Translations under genes and position numbers: made by a program
Notes under the pieces: generated by a model
Told to the model about the DNA's origin: nothing
The model's database searches: none
The model's input: the letters and a program-made list of their open reading frames with translations, nothing else
Source of the DNA: B8-G4 sp033720735
Lineage (GTDB): Bacteria > Bacteroidota > Bacteroidia > Chitinophagales > Saprospiraceae
DNA: 12,663 nt
Assembly (NCBI GenBank): GCA_033720735.1
Contig: JAWWBX010000102.1
Location: forward strand, 1-12,663
Direction of reading: 5' to 3'
Shown: piece after piece, positions 5,123-12,663 of the stretch
How the letters are laid out: the number at the start of each line of letters is the position of its first letter
Position numbering within the stretch: position 1 is the stretch's first letter

Positions 5123-8100
5123 ATGCAGCGCAACGACACAAGATGGCTTCTGGTAGCGGTCTGTTCATGGGTGGTCATGGCAACTTCACTAGCCCAGCAG
5201 GCGGGAGACGTGATCATCACCGAAGTGATGTACGATCCGATGTTCATTCCAGACAGTGATGGGGAGTGGTTCGAGTTGTACAACACCACAATGCAGCCAA
5301 TTGACCTGAATGGCTGGCGATTCTATGACAATGTGGATACGGTAGTGATCCAGGTGGCCGACTCACTCATCATCGCTCCCGGTGATTTTCTGGTCATTGG
5401 CAAGAATGACGACCCGAGTGAAAATGGAGGAGTGGTCGTCGACTATGTGTTCAGCGAGCCGTTTTCCCTCAATACGGTTGACGAGATCCTGCTGGCCTAT
5501 GGATTGGTCGAGATCGATTCCATGTCTTACGACGGGGGATTCTCGGGATCAGGAGTGAGCATGGCGCTGGACTCCGCATTCTTTCACTGGAACCTGAACG
5601 ACGATCACAATGCCTGGTGTGACGCTACCGTTCCCTATAGTTCGTCAAACAACGGCACGCCGGGCTCAATGAATGAGGGAGGATGTGGCTCGGGCGCGAT
5701 ATTCCTCGATTCAGACGGCGACGGCATTCTCAATACGATGGACAACTGTGCGTATGTGTTCAACCCGGATCAAATCGACACGGACAACGACGGACTGGGC
5801 GATGCATGCGACCTCGAGTGGGACAATGACGGACTGCACAACCTGATAGACCCGTTCCCGCTGGATCCGTTTGCGTGCGGCGATTCCGACGGTGACAGCT
5901 GCGATGATTGTGCGGTAGGGACCGATGGTTTTGGCCCGCTTCCCGACTGGCATCCTGAAGCCGACGGCCCTGATTCAGATGCTGACGGTATTTGCGACGC
6001 AGGGGAGTTTCCAGCCGTGGCCGGCACCATCATCATCACCGAGGTCATGTACGATCCCGATGCAGTGCCCGACGCGGATGGTGAGTGGTTTGAACTGTAT
6101 AACACTACGGCACAACCCATAGATATCAATGGATGGAAGTTCTATGACAACATCGACACCGTCTATATCCAGCATCCGACACCGCTCCTGGTACCGCCAT
6201 TTGGCTTCTTCGTGATCGGCAAGAATCCGGACACCAATGCGAACGGAGGTGTGGTGCTTGACTATGCTTTCTCGGAGCCATTCAGTTTACACAATTCTGG
6301 CGACGACATCTATCTGTCCAACGAGACTACCCTGGTCGACTTCATGGAGTACAGCTTCGGTGCGGGTGACCAGGGAATCAGCGCCAGTCTTGACAGCGAC
6401 TACTTCCATCATGTCCTCAACGACGATGACAATACCTGGTGCGATGCTGTTGATCCCTATGGCGACGGAGACCTGGGCACACCCGGATCGGCAAATCCTG
6501 CCGGGTGTGGCTCACCTCCGTTCTTTGATGACTGGGATGAAGATGGCGTCCTCAACGAGGATGATAATTGCCCAAATGAAGCAAATACAGACCAGGCCGA
6601 TCTGGACGGCGATGGGGTCGGTGACGCATGCGATCCAGACCTGGACAACGACGGGGCCGAAAATGCGAGTGACGACAACCCGACTCATCCCTTCATTTGT
6701 GATGATGCAGATGCGGATGGTTGCGACGACTGTGCCCAGGGAGACGGATTCGGACCGCTTGCGGACAACGACCCGGATAATGATGGGCCGGACACCGACG
6801 GGGACGGCATCTGCGACTCAGGAGATGCAGATATTGACAACGATGGGGTTGTGAATGGAGCGGATAGTAACCCTGCGGACCCCACTATCTGCCAGGACAT
6901 CGACAATGATGGCTGTGATGATTGTGCGGTGGGCGTAGACGGATTTGGACCCCTCGCAGATTTCAACCCTGTGAATGATGGTCCTGATCTGGATGGAGAT
7001 GGCATCTGTGACTCCGGGGATGCGGATATCGACAACGATGGGGTGCCCAACGCCACAGACACAGACCCGGTCAATCCTTCCGTTTGTGAAGATATTGATG
7101 CCGATGGATGTGATGACTGTGCAGTGGGAACGGATGGTTTTGGGCCGATGTCAGACAACGATCCCGCCAATGACGGGCCAGACGCCGACGGGGACGGCAT
7201 CTGCGACCTGACCGATCTTGATCAGGACAATGACGGTATCGTTGACTCACTGGACAACTGTGTGTTGATCCCGAATGCGGACCAGCAGGATTTTGATCAG
7301 GATGGACTCGGTGACCCTTGTGACCCGGATGATGACAATGACGGTGCCCTGGACTATGAAGATCTGGATCCGTTCGATCCTGCGGTATGCCAGGACACGG
7401 ACGGTGATGGTTGCGATGATTGCTCCTGCGATACGGATGATGATAATGACGGCGTCCCCGACACCCAGGACAATTGCCCGACGACAGCGAATCCAGGACA
7501 GGAAGACATGAATATGGACGGTGTGGGTGACTATTGCGAACCCGACTTCGACAATGACGGCGTGCTAAATGAAATGGATAATTGTGTCACGGTGGCCAAC
7601 AGTGACCAGTCAGATCTTGACGGAGATGGCTGGGGTGATGCATGTGACAACTGTCCTGCTGTAGCAAATGCCGATCAGGCCAACGGAGATGTGGTCATTG
7701 TTGACTCAATTTCCATTCCACCATCCGGCTGGTTCTATTTTACCGCACCGGCACCCGACAGCCTGGGTGACGCGTGCGACAACTGTCCTTCGGTTCCCAA
7801 CGATGCACAGGTGAACTCTGATGGAGATTCTCACGGTGACGCATGTGACAACTGCCCCACCACCAACAACGAGAGCCAGGACGATTCCGACACTGCAGGC
7901 TTTCCTTTGAGTTGGCCTGCGCCGGACGGAATTGGAGATGCTTGTGACAACTGCACCTCCAGCCCAAACCCGGGGCAGGAGGATTACGACGGGGACGGAG
8001 CAGGAGACAATTGCGATCCCGATGCCGACAATGACGGTGTTGACGATTTTACAAGTGGTTTTCCGACCAGCCAGAACGACAATTGCCTGTTGCTACCGAA

Positions 8101-8836
8101 TGCAGATCAGATCGACACGGACATGGATGGTCGAGGTGATCCCTGCGATAACTGCCCGGGCATTGCCAACTCCAATCAAGCTGACATGGACAATGACGGT
8201 ATCGGCGACCTGTGCGACAACGATGTCGATGGAGATGGCGTAAATGATGCTTCGGATAATTGCCCGACATCCTTCAATCCGGCCCAGGCTGATGTCGACC
8301 TGGACGGACATGGTGACGTCTGCGACAACTGTCCCCAAGCCTCAAATGCGAATCAGGCAGATAGCGACAATGACAGCCTGGGAGATGCATGTGACAACTG
8401 CCCCGTATTCACTAATCCGGATCAGAGCGATGTTGACAATGACGGCATCGGAGATATCTGCGATATCGATGCAGACAACGATGGTGTGGTAGCGCTTTAC
8501 GACAACTGTATTCTCCATTTTAATCCAAGTCAACTGGACTTTGACGGAGATGGAATCGGCGATGTTTGTGACAACTGCCCAAATTTTTCAAATCAAGATC
8601 AGGCCGATACCGATCAAAACGGGATCGGAGATGCTTGCCAGCAGGGATTTTTTCAAGTCATAGCCCGGCGTCACTCACCAGTGGACCTATTGGAAATTGA
8701 GAATGGTGCCATATTCATGCGTGATGCGGGTATCATTTTCAAACTGGCCGATGGCAGTTGTGTTCAGCTCACGGTTGATACGGACGGATTCAATCCAGAG
8801 GTCGACCTGTTGATCGTCAACTGTCCTGAAGAATAG
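5123..8836 (+). CDS. Exported lamin-tail / thrombospondin type-3 repeat protein
   Basis: The product has 1237 residues. A signal peptide (about 1-24, cleavage after SLA) marks it as exported. Lamin-tail domain 1 spans about 28-188 (IITEVMYDP, GEWFELYNTT, DLNGWRFYDN, ...WCDA...GTPGS). A first thrombospondin-3 block covers about 195-295, lamin-tail domain 2 about 301-463, and a long thrombospondin-3 array about 468-1173. Roughly 35 DxDxDG-type loops with paired cysteines (GDACDNCP) imply binding of many calcium ions and a rigid, disulfide-laced rod. The C-terminus (about 1178-1237) is a short beta-rich unit (GAIFMRDAGIIFKLADGSCV...VNCPEE). I see no type A secretion-system sorting domain. ATG 5123 is chosen because it directly precedes the signal peptide. 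Likely role, by inference from domains: surface or matrix structure, adhesion or spacer. It sits 111 nt upstream of a sensor kinase on the same strand. Internal repeats are described under findings. Confidence 0.93.
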   Translation: MQRNDTRWLLVAVCSWVVMATSLAQQAGDVIITEVMYDPMFIPDSDGEWFELYNTTMQPIDLNGWRFYDNVDTVVIQVADSLIIAPGDFLVIGKNDDPSENGGVVVDYVFSEPFSLNTVDEILLAYGLVEIDSMSYDGGFSGSGVSMALDSAFFHWNLNDDHNAWCDATVPYSSSNNGTPGSMNEGGCGSGAIFLDSDGDGILNTMDNCAYVFNPDQIDTDNDGLGDACDLEWDNDGLHNLIDPFPLDPFACGDSDGDSCDDCAVGTDGFGPLPDWHPEADGPDSDADGICDAGEFPAVAGTIIITEVMYDPDAVPDADGEWFELYNTTAQPIDINGWKFYDNIDTVYIQHPTPLLVPPFGFFVIGKNPDTNANGGVVLDYAFSEPFSLHNSGDDIYLSNETTLVDFMEYSFGAGDQGISASLDSDYFHHVLNDDDNTWCDAVDPYGDGDLGTPGSANPAGCGSPPFFDDWDEDGVLNEDDNCPNEANTDQADLDGDGVGDACDPDLDNDGAENASDDNPTHPFICDDADADGCDDCAQGDGFGPLADNDPDNDGPDTDGDGICDSGDADIDNDGVVNGADSNPADPTICQDIDNDGCDDCAVGVDGFGPLADFNPVNDGPDLDGDGICDSGDADIDNDGVPNATDTDPVNPSVCEDIDADGCDDCAVGTDGFGPMSDNDPANDGPDADGDGICDLTDLDQDNDGIVDSLDNCVLIPNADQQDFDQDGLGDPCDPDDDNDGALDYEDLDPFDPAVCQDTDGDGCDDCSCDTDDDNDGVPDTQDNCPTTANPGQEDMNMDGVGDYCEPDFDNDGVLNEMDNCVTVANSDQSDLDGDGWGDACDNCPAVANADQANGDVVIVDSISIPPSGWFYFTAPAPDSLGDACDNCPSVPNDAQVNSDGDSHGDACDNCPTTNNESQDDSDTAGFPLSWPAPDGIGDACDNCTSSPNPGQEDYDGDGAGDNCDPDADNDGVDDFTSGFPTSQNDNCLLLPNADQIDTDMDGRGDPCDNCPGIANSNQADMDNDGIGDLCDNDVDGDGVNDASDNCPTSFNPAQADVDLDGHGDVCDNCPQASNANQADSDNDSLGDACDNCPVFTNPDQSDVDNDGIGDICDIDADNDGVVALYDNCILHFNPSQLDFDGDGIGDVCDNCPNFSNQDQADTDQNGIGDACQQGFFQVIARRHSPVDLLEIENGAIFMRDAGIIFKLADGSCVQLTVDTDGFNPEVDLLIVNCPEE
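5204..6826 (+). repeat. Colinear tandem duplication of the lamin-tail + TSP3 block
   Basis: Residues 28-295 (5204-6007) and 301-568 (6023-6826) of the surface protein align end to end with an offset of 273-274 residues. IITEVMYDP recurs at 31 and 304, the first DGDG/DEDG loop at 198-201 and 472-475, and CDDCA at 260 and 534. The two halves are clearly similar in protein but differ at many synonymous sites, so the duplication is old. Confidence 0.85.
6695..7213 (+). repeat. 65-residue periodic CDDC/GFGPL sub-repeat
   Basis: Within the surface protein a unit carrying CxDxDxDGCDDCAVGxDGFGPL, then PxNDGPDxDGDGICD, begins near residues 525, 590 and 655, exactly 65 residues (195 nt) apart. An earlier copy lies at 252 in the first block and a truncated one at 756. 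A 23-nt identical run is shared by 6795-6817 and 7185-7207. Confidence 0.85.
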
Positions 8837-8947
8837 CCTTGTGGGGATACCCCGGATTCATCAAATCCTGGTTCAATGCGCCACAATGATCTGTGTATCT
8901 TCAATGTACCCTGGCGGAGTAGTGATGATCCGGATTAGTCTTGCTGC
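8837..8947. other. 111-nt gap between surface-protein and kinase genes
   Basis: Two small hairpins are possible: GGGG/CCCC around 8843-8853, and GGATT (8854-8858) with AATCC (8864-8868). Neither has a following T-run, so termination is uncertain and read-through into the kinase gene is possible. TATCTTCA at 8896-8903 loosely resembles a -7 element. No LytTR-type paired 9-bp direct repeat was found by eye. Confidence 0.3.
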
Positions 8948-11900
8948 ATGAAATGCTTCTATTGGTTATTCATCCCCCTGATCCTGGCATATGCAGGTGC
9001 GTTGGCTCAGCCAGCCATCAACTTCGAGCGTGCCATCATTCCACCCGGTACCGAGGTCCTGAACAACCATAGGGTAGCGAAAATGGCCAAGGACCCGCTG
9101 GGATTCATCTGGATTGCCACTGATCAGAATCTGTTTCGTTACGATGGCATCCAGTTGAGGGCGGTGCAATCCGGCGAGTTTGATGACATCGATGTCGATA
9201 CTGTCAACAAGCAACTTGTCTTGCTGAGCCGGAATCGTCTGTATTTGTACTCCTATCTGAGCAACGATTGGTCGAGTTTGAGTTGGGAGGAGATCACCGG
9301 AGCAGCCCATGTCATGCTCAATGCGGTCCTCGAAAGTGATAGCACGCTCTGGGTAGCCCACAGCCGGGGTGTCTCCCGTGTCACCCACGGGCAACATGTG
9401 GACATCTTTCCCATCTTCAACCGGGACTCTTCTCTGGGCGGGATCCGCGATCTGGTCTTTGACCCGATCGACCCTGAGATCATCTGGCTTGCAGGAAGAG
9501 GAGGTCTCTTCGCATTTGACCAGGAAACCGGAAAAACGGAGTACTTCCGGTTTGCGCATGATGTGGCCATTCGGGAGGAGCGGCTCAACCTGTATTCGTG
9601 TCTGTATCTGCATGAGAACGGATTGCTCTTCGGGGGCACCTGGGGAGCCGGGATCAATGTTTTTGATATCGGGACACGCAGACCGCGCTATGAGATCATG
9701 CGACAGATCAACACCCAATTTCCCACGGATCGCACGGTTGAAATGATCATCCTCAACATCCTCCGCGATCCGGCGGATGGGGTGCTGTGGTTCAATTCCA
9801 TTAACGGGTCAGTAAAATACAGTGTCACCGCTCAAACAGCACGGCGCGTACCCGAGCCCAGTTGGAACCGCGGTAATATCACCATCGAGAATGGCCCCAA
9901 GTTCATCGATGAAATGGGTCGGTACTGGCTGGGACACTCAAACGGTCTCCGCATGCTGGATCCTACCAAATGGCAGTTCGATATTCTTGACTGCCCGGTG
10001 ATGACAGAACCACGGCACTACATTCCACGTAAAGCCATCCAGGAGAGCTCCGGCTCGCTCGTTGTCTGCGTCGATTTCAGCAACGGCCTTTACAAGTACG
10101 ACGTTGGCCAACGCACCTGGCAGGTGTTTGCGCCTCCGGCATTCAGCGAGTCCTCATTTCGCAGCTGGGACATGATGACTGAAGGCGACACGACATGGGT
10201 ACTCGCACACGATGCTGTCTACACACATCTGGACGGTCAGGATGGACTAGAGCCTTTCCCGTTCAAATATGAGAACGAGCCGTATCTCTTCCGGTCGTTC
10301 TGTCGTGACGATCAGGGGCGGTTCTGGATTGGCGGTGGTGAGGGTCTCTATCTTGCGAACCCTGCGGACTCCAGCCTGGTAAGCGTCAGGGATATTGCCT
10401 CCATGGAGCTTCCGGGCGAGATCCCGTTTGTCCGAAGGGTTTGCAAGGATAAATCAGGTCATATCTGGCTGATCGGTCCCGGGCCCCAGATGGTTGTGTA
10501 TCATATGGCCAATGGTGTGCTGACTGACGTCTCTCCGGAATTTACCCGTCTGAAGTCGTTTTTCAGTGTCCTTGATACCCATCAAGACGACACCTGGACC
10601 TGGTTTGGCACCAACGCCGGGGTTTTCAGAGCCCGGTGGCAGGATCACGAGTTGATCGTGCAGCTGGCGAGCAATCGTTTCACATTCCGCCTGACTACCG
10701 ACCACCGGGGTCAGCTGTGGTCCTCTGTGGGAAGGAATATCTACCAGTTGGACGCTGATGACGAGGTAGTAGTCCGCTACGGGCCTGAAGACGGTTTGCC
10801 CGATCCCGGCGTGTACGGATTCGAAGATCTCACCACATTACCCGACGGACGCATCCTGGTAAGTGCCCGTAAGCAGTTTGCCTTTGTCGATCCAGGCACG
10901 GCCCGCGTCCATCCGGAAATACCCGCTCCCTACCTGGCGCAGATTGAAGTCAATGGCGTCGCCATGCACCCCGACACAAATCCGGTGCACAAGCAGCCTG
11001 TGCAGCTGGGTCCCCAACAAAACACGATCACGTTCCATTTCTCGGCACAGGCGTATTCTACGCCCGAGTCTGTGCGCTTCCAGTACCGACTGAACGGGGT
11101 TGACAGGGAATGGGTGCAAACCAGTCGCAAATACAACTCGCCAACCTATGCTCATCTGGCTCCTGGCACGTATCAATTCGAAGTGCAGGCAGTCGGGCAC
11201 AACGGGATCTGGAGTGAGCCGATCGGCCTGCAACTGACCATCGCGACGCCCTTCACCCAGCAGTGGTGGTTCCGGTTATCTGTTCTGATCATCCTGACCG
11301 GGTTGCTGGCGGTTATTGTCAGAATGCAGACCCTGCGCGCCAGACACCGACAACGTGTTCAGCAGCAGATCAGCGATCTCGAAAGGCAGGCATTGCAGGC
11401 CCAGATGAATCCGCATTTTGTCTTTAATGCCCTCAACTCCATCCAGCACCTCATTGCCCATGGCGAGCAGCGGAAGTCAATGATCTATCTCAATAAGTTT
11501 AGCAAACTGCTGCGTTCTGTCCTCGACAGTGCAGGGGTGGCAGATGTTGTGCTCAGCAAGGAGATCGAGAACATCGAGCACTACCTGGTCCTTGAGTCCC
11601 TGAGGTTTGAAGGTGAGTTCGCCTACGATATCCGGGTTGATCCGGAGCTGCTCGAGGACCACGTGCGCATCCCTGGTTTTGTCTTGCAGCCGATCATAGA
11701 AAATGCGATCCACCATGGCTTGTTGCACAAGGCAGGAAAAGGTGATCTCCTGGTCCACATCCGGGATTGTGGTGATTACCTTGAGTGTATCATCGAAGAC
11801 AATGGCATTGGCCGAGTAGCAGCCGGGCGCCTGGTTCGCCAGCATGCATCTCAACGGATATCGCACGGACTGGAGATCACCCGCAAGCGACTGGCGCTTA

Positions 11901-12016
11901 TCCACAAGCATCGCCTTGACGATGTCATGATCGTGGACGACCTGTATGATGCATCAGGGACTGCGACAGGCACGCGCGTGACCATCAAACTTCCCGTTCT
12001 CAATGAAACCAATTGA
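8948..12016 (+). CDS. Propeller/Y_Y_Y sensor histidine kinase (LytS-type)
   Basis: The 1022-residue protein begins with a signal peptide (1-20, GALA/Q). Periplasmic two-component-regulator propeller repeats fill about 40-655. Around 13 blade motifs are visible, such as GFIWIATDQNLFRYDG, GRFWIGGGEGLYLANP and GQLWSSVGRNIYQLD, which fits two seven-bladed propellers. A Y_Y_Y domain follows at about 663-764 (FQYRLNGVDREW...APGTYQFEVQA), then one membrane helix at about 774-794 and a short coiled coil. The cytoplasmic kinase is of the His_kinase/LytS type: QMNPHFVFNALNSIQ with phospho-acceptor H823, N-box QPIIENAIHHG (N919) and ATP-lid DNGIGR (D951-R956). All key residues are present, so it should be active. 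By family knowledge it autophosphorylates on an external cue, and many relatives sense glycans; the ligand here is unknown. The partner regulator starts one base after its stop. Confidence 0.95.
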   Translation: MKCFYWLFIPLILAYAGALAQPAINFERAIIPPGTEVLNNHRVAKMAKDPLGFIWIATDQNLFRYDGIQLRAVQSGEFDDIDVDTVNKQLVLLSRNRLYLYSYLSNDWSSLSWEEITGAAHVMLNAVLESDSTLWVAHSRGVSRVTHGQHVDIFPIFNRDSSLGGIRDLVFDPIDPEIIWLAGRGGLFAFDQETGKTEYFRFAHDVAIREERLNLYSCLYLHENGLLFGGTWGAGINVFDIGTRRPRYEIMRQINTQFPTDRTVEMIILNILRDPADGVLWFNSINGSVKYSVTAQTARRVPEPSWNRGNITIENGPKFIDEMGRYWLGHSNGLRMLDPTKWQFDILDCPVMTEPRHYIPRKAIQESSGSLVVCVDFSNGLYKYDVGQRTWQVFAPPAFSESSFRSWDMMTEGDTTWVLAHDAVYTHLDGQDGLEPFPFKYENEPYLFRSFCRDDQGRFWIGGGEGLYLANPADSSLVSVRDIASMELPGEIPFVRRVCKDKSGHIWLIGPGPQMVVYHMANGVLTDVSPEFTRLKSFFSVLDTHQDDTWTWFGTNAGVFRARWQDHELIVQLASNRFTFRLTTDHRGQLWSSVGRNIYQLDADDEVVVRYGPEDGLPDPGVYGFEDLTTLPDGRILVSARKQFAFVDPGTARVHPEIPAPYLAQIEVNGVAMHPDTNPVHKQPVQLGPQQNTITFHFSAQAYSTPESVRFQYRLNGVDREWVQTSRKYNSPTYAHLAPGTYQFEVQAVGHNGIWSEPIGLQLTIATPFTQQWWFRLSVLIILTGLLAVIVRMQTLRARHRQRVQQQISDLERQALQAQMNPHFVFNALNSIQHLIAHGEQRKSMIYLNKFSKLLRSVLDSAGVADVVLSKEIENIEHYLVLESLRFEGEFAYDIRVDPELLEDHVRIPGFVLQPIIENAIHHGLLHKAGKGDLLVHIRDCGDYLECIIEDNGIGRVAAGRLVRQHASQRISHGLEITRKRLALIHKHRLDDVMIVDDLYDASGTATGTRVTIKLPVLNETN

Positions 12017-12017
12017 A

Positions 12018-12663
12018 ATGATCAAAGCACTCGTCATCGATGATGAAAAGAAGAGCAGAGAATCTCTGGCCAAACTGATTGAGACCTTCTGCACCGGTAT
12101 CAAGGTCACAGGTGATGCAGATGGTGTTGCCACCGGAGTAACGAAGATCCTGGAAGAACAACCTGATCTTGTCTTTCTCGATATCCGCATGCGCGACGGC
12201 ACAGGCTTCGATCTGCTGCAGAAGCTGCCCCGAATCGACTTTCAGCTGATCTTTGTCACGGCATATGATGAATTTGCGCTCCGCGCTTTCAAATTCAATG
12301 CGGTGGACTATCTGCTTAAACCCATCGATGTGGAAGAACTGGAAGCGTCGGTGGAGCGGGCGAGAGCGAAGATCAGATCACGCACGCACCGCCTGACGGC
12401 CGACGTATTGGCAAACCTGACCGGATTCAATGCCCGGGAACCCCGCATTACGATTGCCACAGATGATACGATCGAATTTGTATTGGTCAGGGATATTATC
12501 CGCCTGGTCTCAGATGGCGGGTATACTGAGTTCCACACCGTTGGAGGAAGGAAGTTGATCGCCAGCCGGCACCTCAAAGTCTACGATGACTTGCTCGAGG
12601 AGTACGCCTTTATCCGTGTACATCACTCGCACCTGATCAATATCAATCACATCGAACGGTTCG
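12018..12663 (+). CDS. LytTR-family response regulator (3' end missing)
   Basis: The visible 215 residues comprise a receiver domain (about 1-115) and most of a LytTR DNA-binding domain (from about 143). Receiver landmarks are the acidic pair D8-D9 in ALVIDDE, phospho-acceptor D55 in LVFLDIRM, T81 in IFVTAYDEFALRAF and K101 in DYLLKP. The LytTR part shows DIIRLVSDGGYTEFHT and ends with IRVHHSHLININHIERF. It is the cognate regulator of the upstream kinase. I chose ATG 12018, which leaves one base after the kinase stop and yields the typical MIKALVIDDE start. An in-frame ATG at 12003 would add five residues and overlap the kinase gene by 14 nt. The window edge cuts off the C-terminus, probably about 25-35 residues by family length. 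Its DNA targets are not identifiable here. Confidence 0.95.
   Translation, partial: MIKALVIDDEKKSRESLAKLIETFCTGIKVTGDADGVATGVTKILEEQPDLVFLDIRMRDGTGFDLLQKLPRIDFQLIFVTAYDEFALRAFKFNAVDYLLKPIDVEELEASVERARAKIRSRTHRLTADVLANLTGFNAREPRITIATDDTIEFVLVRDIIRLVSDGGYTEFHTVGGRKLIASRHLKVYDDLLEEYAFIRVHHSHLININHIERF

Noticed and set aside
6685..7200. Long minus-strand and alternate-frame reading frames in the surface-protein gene
   Set aside because: They arise because the GAC/GAT/GGx-rich repeats seldom yield stops in other frames; translations are monotonous Ser/Pro or Thr/Met-rich strings.
5700..8640. CRISPR-like regular repetition
   Set aside because: The repetition is coding: in-frame calcium-loop codons with degenerate copies, no uniform repeat/spacer structure.
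8966..9718. 250-codon minus-strand frame inside the kinase gene
   Set aside because: It is antisense to the signal peptide and propeller repeats; no motif, and explained by codon bias of the kinase gene.

Overview
The window looks like a chromosomal stretch from a Bacteroidota bacterium, most likely a Saprospiria/Lewinella-like lineage with moderately high G+C. The evidence is indirect. It contains a lamin-tail/thrombospondin-3 surface protein, a periplasmic-propeller + Y_Y_Y + LytS-type kinase with a LytTR regulator, and a TPR lipoprotein. None of the start codons has a convincing Shine-Dalgarno sequence. No rRNA, tRNA, CRISPR array, insertion sequence or phage gene was seen.

Layout. 12-729 (+): a small ArsC/YfgD-type reductase followed at once by a one-domain cupin, probably one transcript. 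942-1439 (-): an unrecognised 165-residue, probably beta-rich protein, convergent with the cupin. 1440-1767: a gap with no secure gene. 1768-3474 (-): a large TPR lipoprotein with conserved His clusters and a CxxCH. 3475-3686: a divergent intergenic region with spaced 10-nt direct repeats. 3687-5028 (+): a DUF1905/YdeI-OmdA protein and an ATP-grasp enzyme, separated by one nucleotide. 5123-8836 (+): a 1237-residue exported protein with two lamin-tail domains and about 35 thrombospondin type-3 calcium loops. 8948-12016 (+): a 1022-residue sensor histidine kinase. 12018 to the end (+): its LytTR response regulator, cut by the window edge.

How they may work together. The kinase and regulator form an evident two-component pair: signal sensed by a periplasmic double propeller, phosphotransfer, then DNA binding by LytTR. 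The large calcium-binding surface protein lies just upstream on the same strand and is a plausible but unproven target or partner. The YdeI and ATP-grasp genes are tightly coupled and may act in one small-molecule or peptide process. The strongest sequence-level signals lie in the architecture of the surface protein: a colinear duplication of about 273 residues, a 65-residue sub-repeat, and hydrophobic insertions within calcium loops. I found no unambiguous new defence or mobile system.
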